Positions 1 to 8,182 of a stretch of DNA of 64,000 bases are shown in pieces (the first letter of the stretch is position 1; each line of letters begins with the position of its first letter). Source of the DNA: Isoptericola luteus (GTDB lineage Bacteria; Actinomycetota; Actinomycetes; Actinomycetales; Cellulomonadaceae); contig NZ_JAIXCQ010000006.1 in assembly GCF_020297055.1 (NCBI RefSeq), forward strand, positions 169,097 to 233,096. The letters are read 5' to 3'. The notes below the pieces were generated by a model. That model worked only from the letters and a program-made list of their open reading frames with translations. It was not told the origin of the DNA and did no database searches. A program made the translations under genes and the position numbers.

Positions 1-74
1 CCCTTGCGGTCGAGGGCGCGGTAGGTCGCGTCGCACTGCACGCAGGCCGGCTTGCTGTAGACCGTGATGCTCAT
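1..74 (-). CDS. nrdH: NrdH glutaredoxin-like protein, 5' end only
   Basis: This is the first 24 codons of a reverse-strand gene that runs off the window edge. The visible N-terminus contains a beta strand (ITVYSKPAC), the redox motif CVQC at residues 11-14 and then DATYRALDRKG, which is the typical start of NrdH-redoxins. NrdH is the dedicated electron donor of class Ib ribonucleotide reductase, so nrdI and nrdE/F would be expected beyond the window. A purine-rich GGAGA-type ribosome binding site precedes the ATG. Two NrdR-type boxes lie about 170-215 bases upstream. The identification rests on a short but diagnostic segment; the rest of the gene cannot be seen. Confidence 0.85.
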   Translation of the reverse strand, partial: MSITVYSKPACVQCDATYRALDRK

Positions 75-241
75 GTCCGTCTCTCCCCTTCTCCGCGCCC
101 CCGCGGAGGCGTCGTCCGATCCGTGCGCCGCTCCTGACCGACCCCGTCCGGCGCCCTTGTCAGGGCCCCGACCTGGGGTGACATCGGTGGAACTACGCCG
201 GTGTGCTTTGTTCGAGGGCCTGGGCGCCTCGCGTGCTCCAA

Positions 242-288
242 ACACTACACCTAGTGGTCGATGCGCGCTGGGAACCGACATGTTGTGG
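242..288 (-). promoter_or_regulatory. Tandem NrdR boxes upstream of nrdH
   Basis: Two sites match the NrdR-box pattern CwA-N4-TwG. Box 1 (242-257) contains the perfect dyad CACTA-N4-TAGTG. Box 2 (273-288) has the core CGACATGTTG with one w mismatch. Their cores start at 245 and 276, a 31-bp spacing (three helical turns), which is the usual arrangement of paired NrdR boxes. They lie upstream of nrdH, as expected for ATP/dATP-responsive repression of ribonucleotide reductase genes. The site pattern is known biology; occupation here is inferred. Confidence 0.72.
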
Positions 289-783
289 TTGACACCCGTG
301 TCATTCGCCTCGCTTCGGGGCCTTGACAGCACCTCTCGGCGTGTCGTCCAGCGTCCCACGAGCCTCTGACAGCGGCCTCGCACGAGGGGTTCTCCACCGC
401 TCGGTGCACCCTCGTGGCCGGGCGCCGGCGAGCGTTCCCCGCGCACCACCGTGCGGCTCGCAGCGGGTGGCCGGACCGACCGTCCACAGGCTGCGGACGG
501 CCACCGTCCACAAGGTGTGGGCAAGGCCGCCGTCGGCGTGTCGCACCCCCGCCAGAGGGGTGCGACCGGCGGGCACAGGAGGCGCACCACACACCTGCTC
601 GACGCCCGGCACGGGGCAGATCGGCCGTCCTGGTCCCCAAAAGTGAGTCGCGCCGCACGGCGTGTCGCACCGGCGGGCGTGTCGCACCCAGCCCGCCCGG
701 CACAGCCCGGTACCCGCCGGGTGGAGACCGGCAAGGACCGGCACCGCCCGGTCGAGAGGCCTGCCAGGACGCGCCGCGACCGA
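289..783. other. Gene-free stretch with short repeats
   Basis: About 500 bases separate the nrdH promoter from the serine hydrolase stop codon. The open frames crossing it are rich in Arg, Pro and Gly and look like no protein family. The stretch holds short repeats: CCGTCCACA twice (near 480 and 505) and the GTGTCGCACC set listed separately. No RNA gene was recognised. Confidence 0.5.
538..688. repeat. GTGTCGCACC repeats with a perfect hairpin
   Basis: The decamer GTGTCGCACC occurs three times in direct orientation (538-547, 662-671, 679-688). The first copy is the left arm of a perfect 10-bp inverted repeat: GTCGCACCCC at 540-549, a 7-base loop, and GGGGTGCGAC at 557-566. No T-run follows on either side, so a classical terminator is not supported. 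A regulator binding array or an mRNA 3' structure of the neighbouring reverse-strand gene are alternatives. Confidence 0.45.
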
Positions 784-2265
784 TCAGCGGGCCCAGGGAC
801 GCCAGCCCGCCGGGTCGAGGCCGCCCGGGACCTCCGTCGACGGGTCGTACGGGGCCCGCGTGAGGTGGAACGTCCCGACGTCCAGGGCGACGGGGGACGC
901 CCCTTCGCCGGAGGGGACGGCCGCCGCGACCGGGCGCAGCCGCTCGCCGAGCCAGTAGCCGCCGTCGACGCCGACCCACGCGCCGGCGGCGTCCGGGTCG
1001 GGCTCGAAGGCGGTGCCCCGCCCGACGTCCCCCGCGGCCCGGAGCGCGAGCGTGCCGTCGGCCTGCAGGCTCACGGTGTGCGGCACCGGCCCCCAGTACC
1101 AGGTGCCGGTGAGCGCGAGCTCAGGCACGGTGCGCCCAGGACCTTGCCGGGGAGCGGGTGCAGAGGAGGGCGCCCGGCCCAGGAGGTCGCGGAACGCGGA
1201 CTCGTCGCCGAACCCGGCGGTCGAGCTGCCGCACACGGCGACGACGTCACCGGTGGCGGCGTCTGCGCGCACGGACGCCGTGAACCCCGGCACGGAGCCG
1301 CCGTGCCCGACCGTCCGCGCAACGCTGCCGGGGCGTGGCTGCCGCACGGAGAGCCCGAGCGTCCACGCGGACATCGACGCCGCGCCCGGCTCGTCGACAG
1401 CCACGCGGGCGATCCGCATGCGGCGGCGCCACTCGGGCGACAGCACCCGTCCGTCGTCGGCCCACCCCCCGGCGCCGACCAGCCACGACGCGAAGAGTGC
1501 GAGGTCGCCGGGCGTCGACCAGACCTCCCCCGCCGGCCCCATCGCGCCGTACGCGGCCACGGGCTCCGGCAGGACGGCGTCCGCGTGGGGGTGCACCGCG
1601 TAACCGGTCGCGGCCGGCCCGAGCGGGACCCGGCCGGTGCTCGACATGCCCAGCGGCGCCCACACCTCCTCGTGCAGCACGTCGTCCCACGCGCGCCCGT
1701 GCGCCTGGGACAGCAGGTGCCCGAGGACCGCATAACCGAGGTTCGAGTAGTGGTGCCGCTCGCCGGGTGCCCACAGCGGCCTCGCCCCCGACGCGACGAG
1801 CTCCTCCCACGTGCCCGCGCCGTGGCGCTCCCACCACGGGCCGGGCGGTTCGGCGGGCAGCCCCGCCGTGTGGGTCAGGTGCTGCGCGACGGTGGCCGTG
1901 GGCGCCGGGGCGTCCGGCACGTGCCGGCCCACCGGGTCGTCCAGCCCGAGCCGGCCGGACGCGACGAGCCGGAGCACGGCCACCGCCGTCATCGGCTTGG
2001 TGATCGACCCGACGCGGAACGCGGTGTCCGTGGTGACGGGCTCGTCGCGACCGTCGGCGCCCAGCCGTGCCGCGCCGACCGCGTCCGCCCACACGGTCTC
2101 GCCTCCCCGCGCGACGGCGGCCGACAGCGCGGGCACCCGCCGGTCCCGTCGCACGTGGTGCAGCGTCTCGGCGAGCGCCGCCCCGGTCCCGGCGGGCAGC
2201 GAGGCGGTCGGGGCGGACGCGCCCGTCGGGGTGATCGGGGCAGGCGAGGCGATCATGCAGCGCAC
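784..2265 (-). CDS. Serine hydrolase, beta-lactamase/CubicO family
   Basis: The protein of about 493 residues carries the class C beta-lactamase/penicillin-binding fold markers. These are SITK (SxxK nucleophile motif, roughly residue 90), YSN (YxN) in the middle and VGHGGSVPGF (the HxG/KTG equivalent) further on. No signal peptide is evident, so a cytoplasmic esterase or peptidase activity is likely; the substrate cannot be told. The C-terminal 130 residues form a separate beta-rich region often seen in this family. The gene starts with GTG at 2265 or ATG at 2256; neither has a strong ribosome binding site. It is divergent from the small hypothetical gene at 2527 and appears monocistronic. 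Confidence 0.85.
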   Translation of the reverse strand: MRCMIASPAPITPTGASAPTASLPAGTGAALAETLHHVRRDRRVPALSAAVARGGETVWADAVGAARLGADGRDEPVTTDTAFRVGSITKPMTAVAVLRLVASGRLGLDDPVGRHVPDAPAPTATVAQHLTHTAGLPAEPPGPWWERHGAGTWEELVASGARPLWAPGERHHYSNLGYAVLGHLLSQAHGRAWDDVLHEEVWAPLGMSSTGRVPLGPAATGYAVHPHADAVLPEPVAAYGAMGPAGEVWSTPGDLALFASWLVGAGGWADDGRVLSPEWRRRMRIARVAVDEPGAASMSAWTLGLSVRQPRPGSVARTVGHGGSVPGFTASVRADAATGDVVAVCGSSTAGFGDESAFRDLLGRAPSSAPAPRQGPGRTVPELALTGTWYWGPVPHTVSLQADGTLALRAAGDVGRGTAFEPDPDAAGAWVGVDGGYWLGERLRPVAAAVPSGEGASPVALDVGTFHLTRAPYDPSTEVPGGLDPAGWRPWAR

Positions 2266-2526
2266 GCTACCGACCTGCCGGCCCCCGACGTCGAGCAGGG
2301 CCCGCTCGGGTCGGTGCTAGCCACGTCGAGCGGTCACTGCTCGACGGCCCCGAGGCGCCCGACGCGCCGAGATCGCGCACCGGCTGGTCCCGTCGCCGGG
2401 CGCTCCCCGCCCGACCGTGGGCGTCACCGCCCGGAACCGTGAGGAGAAGCTAGGGTCCGTCCCGAGTCGAAACGCTGTGCCTGTCGAGATGAGACGGGCC
2501 GTGGCCGAGCGCGAGGGGCGACACCG

Positions 2527-2895
2527 GTGAGAGATATCACGATCGAGTCCCCGCTGATGGGGTCCGAGAGCGACCGCTGGGAGACGCTCGACGGCGGGGT
2601 GTATCTGGACCTCGCGGACCCCGACACCACCCGCTACCGGGTCGTGCTCTCCTTCGTGTCGGAGCAGGGCGAGGGCCAACACCCCCTGGAGGACGTCCTG
2701 GACAGGTACTCCCTCGATGTCCATCGCTTCGTGACTCCCCCGCCCTCGCACAGCGAGCCCGGTGCTCGTGTGGTGCTCGAACTCGGAGGGGACCTCGAGG
2801 ACGTTCGTCGGGCCGCCGAGCTCGTGGGCAAGCGCGTCCGCAACGAGCCCTACACACACGACGGCAGGGACCTTGTCCGGCTCGTGATCGAGTAG
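2527..2895 (+). CDS. Hypothetical protein, 122 aa
   Basis: I do not recognise this protein. It is acidic, soluble, has no signal peptide or membrane segment, and starts with GTG behind a GAGGGGCGA ribosome binding site. Codon third positions are strongly G/C, like neighbouring real genes, which supports it being coding. The sequence alternates predicted strands (GGVYLDLADPDTTRYRVVL) with helices (LEDVRRAAELVGKRV), suggesting a small alpha/beta fold. It is divergent from the serine hydrolase gene and converges with the small repeat-protein gene. Function is unknown. Confidence 0.6.
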   Translation: MRDITIESPLMGSESDRWETLDGGVYLDLADPDTTRYRVVLSFVSEQGEGQHPLEDVLDRYSLDVHRFVTPPPSHSEPGARVVLELGGDLEDVRRAAELVGKRVRNEPYTHDGRDLVRLVIE

Positions 2896-3063
2896 CCGGA
2901 TGGCTGGCGGTGGAAATTTGCGGCCGGCCCGGTTGCTCGCTGAACCATGTCAGGACCGACCGATTCCGAGGCGGCCGGAAGCGGGATCGGAGCCGGACGA
3001 TCACGTACGCCGCTGAACGGCTACGTGCTACCGGGCTCGCAGCCGCGTTCCGGCCGGGTACAT

Positions 3064-3405
3064 CTAGGCCGGTTCTCCGGGGATCGAGCCCGGCGGCGGG
3101 CCTGGGCTCTTGGGCTCGTCGAGGACGTCGTCCGAGGGGGACGTCCCTCTATGAGGCGGCGGGCCGGGGCTCTTGGGCTCGTCGAGGAGATCGTCCGACG
3201 GGGTCGACGGCGCTCCATGAGGCGGCGGGCCGGGGCTCTTGGGCTCGTCGAGAAGATCGTCCGACGGGGTCGACGTCGCTCCATGAGGCGGCGGGCCCGG
3301 GCTCTTGGGCTCCTCGAGGACGTCGTCGGAGCGACGTGCGCCCGGACGGGCAGGAGTGCCGGGACTCGTCGGTTCGGTGGGATCGGAGTGCTCTTGGTCG
3401 CTCAC
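3064..3405 (-). CDS. Small 22-residue-repeat protein, Pro/Asp-rich, 113 aa
   Basis: This protein of unknown function is almost entirely low complexity. After a hydrophilic start (SDQEHSDPTEPTSPG) it carries four consecutive copies of SDD(V/L)L(D/E)EPKSPGPPPH separated by GATSTP-like linkers. The period is 22, 22 and 21 residues. There is no membrane segment, signal peptide or cysteine, and it is probably disordered. The GTG start at 3405 is chosen because GAAGGAG lies 7 bases upstream; an ATG at 3456 in the same frame has no ribosome binding site. It lies 224 bases downstream of the LysR gene on the same strand. The reverse-strand reading is preferred over the plus-strand frame through the same DNA, which is a basic Arg-rich product without a good start. 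The repeated SPGPPP unit resembles proline-rich protein-interaction motifs, but no role can be assigned. Confidence 0.6.
   Translation of the reverse strand: MSDQEHSDPTEPTSPGTPARPGARRSDDVLEEPKSPGPPPHGATSTPSDDLLDEPKSPGPPPHGAPSTPSDDLLDEPKSPGPPPHRGTSPSDDVLDEPKSPGPPPGSIPGEPA
3086..3340. repeat. 66-bp tandem repeat, about four copies
   Basis: The block beginning GGGCTCTTGGGCTC recurs at 3104, 3167, 3233 and 3299 (spacing 63, 66, 66). It encodes the SDDxLxEPKSPGPPPH units of the small reverse-strand protein. All spacings are multiples of three, so copy number can change without a frameshift. Confidence 0.85.
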
Positions 3406-3629
3406 GACACGTCTCCTTCGGTGGTGGAGTGCGAGCTGCGCGTTCAACTCGATCATCGCCCGGGGGAGCCGTGGGCGCACAAGGTGGGCGCCCTCCTCCA
3501 GCCTCAGCGACCGTCGATTCTGAGGACGCCAGGATCGGGTGACGGAGGCTTCAACGCCTCTGTGTGATGCGAGTGCCGGTCCAGCGGGCCGCTTCGCTCG
3601 GGCACCGCGATGACACGGCGGACAGCGAC

Positions 3630-4523
3630 TCATTCTGGTGCTGCCGGCAGTCGGATCTGTTCGAGGAACGCCTGTGCTGCCGGCGCAGGGTTGAAGCCGC
3701 TCCAGGCGAGATACTCGATGCGGACGGGGCCGTCGGCGACATCGATGGTGCGGAGTCGTCCGTCTGCTGGGACGACGTCGGGGGCCAGGAGCGCGACGGC
3801 GAGGTCGTGCCTGACAAGGTCGAGGATGAGTTCGGTGTTCGTGGCTTCGAACGCGACCTCGCGGGACAGGCCCAGTGCCTGGAAGGCGTGGTCGGAGGGC
3901 GCGCGGCCGGGGGTGCCGACGGGGAAGTCCACGAAGGTTTCCTGCGTCAGGTCCACCAGCTGCACCCGTCGACGGTGAGCGAGCCGGTGGGTCGCGGAGA
4001 CGACGGCAACAAGGTTCTGGCGGGCGAGCGTTCGTGTCTGCATGCCTTGGACCGACGTGGACTCGGGGAGCCCGAGGACCGCGACGTCCAGACCGCCGTC
4101 GGCGATGGCGGCGATGAACTCGTGGCTGCCTCCGGTGCGCAGCATGATCCGCACCTCGGGGTGGGAACGGTGGAACTCGCCGATCGAGGCGGGAAGGTCG
4201 ATCGCGGTGACGGTGGGGATCACTCCGATCGTCAAGGTGCCGCGAAGCCGTCCGGTCGACGCCGCGGCGTCGTTGACGGCACGTTCGGCGGCTTCGAGGC
4301 ATGCCCGTGCCGACGGGAGGAACGCCTCCCCAGCGGGCGTGAGCTCGACCCGACGGCTGGTGCGGGCGAAGAGGACGAGACCTAGCTCCTGCTCGAGTGC
4401 CTTGATCTGGTGACTGAGCGCTGACTGCACGACGAAACAGCGCTGTGCGGCGCGGGTGAAGTTGCGTTCCTCGGCCACGGCCAGGACGTACCGCATCTGT
4501 TGAAGCTCCACCCGATCAATCAT
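3630..4523 (-). CDS. LysR-family transcriptional regulator
   Basis: The length of about 297 residues is normal for LysR regulators. The N-terminal winged helix-turn-helix covers roughly residues 6-65 (LQQMRYVLAVAEERNFTRAA, then SALSHQIKALEQELG and LFxRTSRRVELTPAGE). A two-lobed effector-binding domain follows, beginning GTLTIGVIPT. The gene is divergent from the EamA transporter/NmrA oxidoreductase pair across a short shared intergenic gap, the classic layout of a LysR regulator controlling its neighbours. The ATG at 4523 overlaps a GGAG, whereas the GTG at 4511 (giving VELQQMRY) has that GGAG at a better distance and gives the family-typical N-terminus, so the start is uncertain. The inducer is unknown. 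Confidence 0.92.
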   Translation of the reverse strand: MIDRVELQQMRYVLAVAEERNFTRAAQRCFVVQSALSHQIKALEQELGLVLFARTSRRVELTPAGEAFLPSARACLEAAERAVNDAAASTGRLRGTLTIGVIPTVTAIDLPASIGEFHRSHPEVRIMLRTGGSHEFIAAIADGGLDVAVLGLPESTSVQGMQTRTLARQNLVAVVSATHRLAHRRRVQLVDLTQETFVDFPVGTPGRAPSDHAFQALGLSREVAFEATNTELILDLVRHDLAVALLAPDVVPADGRLRTIDVADGPVRIEYLAWSGFNPAPAAQAFLEQIRLPAAPE

Positions 4524-4590
4524 CTCCGATCATCGTTGGCATGAAAACCATGTGTTGGACTCATATCCGGTGGGGGATGACGATGAACCG

Positions 4591-5541
4591 GTGAGCACCA
4601 CCACTACCTCGGTCGCACCCGTCCCGCCGCCGACAGCGGCTCCCCCAGGGGTCGGCTGGACACTGATGACGGCGATCGCGCCGGCGGTCTGGGGAACCAC
4701 CTACATCGTGACCACCCAGCTGCTCCCCGCCGGGCACCCGGTGTTCGCCGCCCTCATACGGTCGTTGCCCGCTGGCCTGATCGCCCTGATGCTCACACGC
4801 CGGCTGCCGCACGGATCGTGGTGGTGGAAGAGCGTGATCCTGGGCGTGCTGAACGTCGGGGCGTTCTTCCCCCTGCTGTTCCTCGCCGCGCAGCACCTGC
4901 CCGGCGGCGTCGCGGCAACCCTGGGAGCGGGCCAGCCGATAGTGGTCGCCTTCCTGGCCGTCGCGATCCTCCACGAACGACTCTCTACCTGGCGCGTCGC
5001 CTGGGGCGTGGTCGGCATTGTCGGCGTCGCCCTCGTCGTCCTCGGCCCCGAAGCGGACCTGGACCCGATCGGCATCCTCGCCGGCCTCGCCGGCGCGGCA
5101 TCCATGGGCACCGGCGTCGTCCTGACCAAGCGATGGGGGCGCCCCGCGGGCGTGACCCCGATGGGATACGCCGGCTGGCAGCTCACCGCGGCCGGGTTCA
5201 CCCTGCTGCTCCCCGCCCTGCTGCTCGACGGCGTCCCGACCGGCGTCGACGGCCCCGCCGTCGCCGGCTACCTCTGGCTAGGACTCATCGGTGGCCTGCT
5301 CACCTACACGCTCTGGTTCGCCGGCATCCGTCGACTTCCCGTCACGGCGACCGCACTCCTCGGCCTGCTCTCGCCGCTCGTCGCCGCCGTCCTCGGCGCC
5401 GTCATCGCCGGTGAGTCCCTCAACGCGATCCAGCTTGCCGGATTCGCCCTCGCCCTCAGCAGCCTGGTCGCAGGCCAGCTCACCGCACCGAAGATGAAGG
5501 ACCGCCAACGGCCGTGCCACTCGAACACCGAAACCCGATGA
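4591..5541 (+). CDS. EamA/DMT-family membrane exporter
   Basis: This is a drug/metabolite transporter of about 316 residues with ten predicted membrane helices arranged as two EamA repeats. The first is visible from WTLMTAIAPAVWGTTYIVTT and the second from LAGLAGAASMGTGVVLTKRW. Family members export amino acids, small metabolites or toxic compounds by proton antiport; the substrate here is unknown. The GTG at 4591 (VSTTTTSV) is preferred, with GGGGGAT upstream; a GTG at 4552 would add 13 residues but lacks a ribosome binding site. Its TGA overlaps the ATG of the next gene (ATGA at 5538), so the two are translationally coupled. LysR control from the divergent gene is inferred. Confidence 0.9.
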   Translation: MSTTTTSVAPVPPPTAAPPGVGWTLMTAIAPAVWGTTYIVTTQLLPAGHPVFAALIRSLPAGLIALMLTRRLPHGSWWWKSVILGVLNVGAFFPLLFLAAQHLPGGVAATLGAGQPIVVAFLAVAILHERLSTWRVAWGVVGIVGVALVVLGPEADLDPIGILAGLAGAASMGTGVVLTKRWGRPAGVTPMGYAGWQLTAAGFTLLLPALLLDGVPTGVDGPAVAGYLWLGLIGGLLTYTLWFAGIRRLPVTATALLGLLSPLVAAVLGAVIAGESLNAIQLAGFALALSSLVAGQLTAPKMKDRQRPCHSNTETR

Positions 5542-6233
5542 AGATCGCCGTCCTCGGAGCCACCGGCATGGCCGGCAGCGCCATCGTCACCGAAGCCCTC
5601 ACCCGCGGCCACCACGTGGTCGCGCTCGCCCGTCGCATGCCCGACAGACCAGGGCACCCCAGGCTCACCGCATGCACCATCGATGTCGTCCGCACCTGCG
5701 AGCTCGCCTCGGCCCTGGCCGCGACCGACGCCGCGGTCCTGACGATCCGCCTCGCCCCGGGCGAGGAGCACCGGCTCGCTCCACTGACCCGCAGGGTCCT
5801 CGATACCGCAGAACGCACCGCCACCCGAGTCCTGATCGTCGGCGGCTCGGCCCCGCTGCGCTCCCCGACCGACCCCGACCTGCGACTGATCGAGGATCCT
5901 CGCCACGTGCCACCGACCTGGCGAACCATCGCGCAGGCAAGCCTCGACCAGCTTCACGCCTGCCAAGAACACCCTTACACCCGCTGGACCTACCTCAGCC
6001 CACCAGCGGTCTTCGAGCCCGGCACCGGCACGGGCCGTTACCGACGAGGCACCACCACCCTGCTCACCGACCGCGACGGACGCTCACGGATCACCGCACC
6101 CGACCTCGCTCTCGCCGCACTCGACGAGCTCGAAGACCCGAGCAACGAGCACCACTTCACCGTCGCCGAACCCAGCACGTCGTCCACCGCCGAGGGGGAG
6201 GTCCGAGAAACGGTCACGACCGACCGATGCTGA
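5538..6233 (+). CDS. NAD(P)H-binding NmrA/SDR-like oxidoreductase
   Basis: The N-terminus MKIAVLGATGMAGSAIV is an extended-SDR/NmrA dinucleotide-binding motif (GxTGxxG type, here GATGMAG). It is followed by ALTRGHHVVALARR, the usual second strand with a basic pair that favours NADP. The length of 231 residues matches the NAD(P)-binding 13 family rather than full catalytic SDRs. A YSPPA-like region (YLSPPAVFEPG) corresponds to the family's conserved WTxxxP segment. The start at ATG 5538 overlaps the stop of the exporter, so both are likely made from one transcript. Whether it is a redox-sensing regulator or an enzyme cannot be told. Confidence 0.88.
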   Translation: MKIAVLGATGMAGSAIVTEALTRGHHVVALARRMPDRPGHPRLTACTIDVVRTCELASALAATDAAVLTIRLAPGEEHRLAPLTRRVLDTAERTATRVLIVGGSAPLRSPTDPDLRLIEDPRHVPPTWRTIAQASLDQLHACQEHPYTRWTYLSPPAVFEPGTGTGRYRRGTTTLLTDRDGRSRITAPDLALAALDELEDPSNEHHFTVAEPSTSSTAEGEVRETVTTDRC

Positions 6234-6532
6234 GGCGCGCCACGATCGGGCCGTCACCGTCGATGCGATGTGTCACCACGGAGAGGATCGGACCGTTCGG
6301 CCGCCGATGAACGGCTGCTCGATCAACGGCACGATGAACAGGCGCGCCGTGTCCGGTGCGAACGGGCCGACCCATGTCGGCCTGGGGACCCATGTCGCCT
6401 CTGACCTGCGGCACCGGTGCGTCTGGACGCACCTGGCCGCTCCCCGCAGGCCCAGGAGGTTGCGCCCGGCATGACGTCGATCTCGGCGTCCATCCCGGCA
6501 GCAACCTCCTGGGGCCGCGGGTGAGGGCGGCG
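6234..6532. other. Convergent intergenic region, possible gene remnant
   Basis: About 300 bases lie between two converging genes. No intact gene is seen. On the reverse strand, short stretches in two frames look protein-like (for example RLFIVPLIEQPFIGG, and in another frame VVTHRIDGDGPIVARL). This could be a decayed gene end with a frameshift, but there is no recognisable family, so this is weak. Confidence 0.25.
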
Positions 6533-8044
<1,512 letters not shown>

Positions 8045-8107
8045 GATGACTGGTCCTCCGGGTCGGTGTGCGGTCGACGTCGTCCGCACGGGATGGTCAC
8101 GAGAGCG

Positions 8108-8133
8108 TGGGAGCGTTCCCACGAATCGATTCG
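8108..8133 (-). promoter_or_regulatory. CebR-like LacI operator plus adjacent palindrome
   Basis: TGGGAGCGTTCCCA at 8108-8121 differs by one base from the Streptomyces CebR (cellobiose-responsive LacI-family repressor) site TGGGAGCGCTCCCA. It abuts a perfect 12-bp palindrome, CGAATCGATTCG, at 8122-8133. Both lie just upstream of the GH1 gene. The site differs from the TCGAAGCGCTTCGA sites of the rest of the locus, implying a second regulator encoded elsewhere. Confidence 0.7.
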
Positions 8134-8145
8134 AGTGTAGCGGGA

Positions 8146-8177
8146 GGACCCGCCCCGCGCAGGCGCAGGGCGGGTCC
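8146..8177 (-). terminator. Hairpin after the GH31 operon
   Basis: A perfect 10-bp inverted repeat, GGACCCGCCC (8146-8155) and GGGCGGGTCC (8168-8177), has a 12-base loop. It lies 5 bases beyond the GH31 stop codon in the reverse direction and before the GH1 operator. No clear U-run follows, so efficiency as a terminator is uncertain. Confidence 0.55.
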
Positions 8178-8182
8178 GGGCC

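Noticed and set aside
476..515. CCGTCCACA copies as possible DnaA boxes / replication origin
   Set aside because: They differ at two positions from TTGTCCACA, there are only two, and no dnaA or dnaN is nearby.
451..2442. A long plus-strand open frame across the serine hydrolase gene
   Set aside because: It is Arg/Pro/Gly-rich and has no family features; the reverse strand encodes SxxK, YxN and HGG motifs in order. Long antisense frames are normal at this GC content.
2947..3567. Plus-strand 206-residue frame through the 66-bp repeats
   Set aside because: It gives a highly basic repeat without a ribosome binding site, whereas the reverse frame has GAAGGAG before a GTG and balanced composition.
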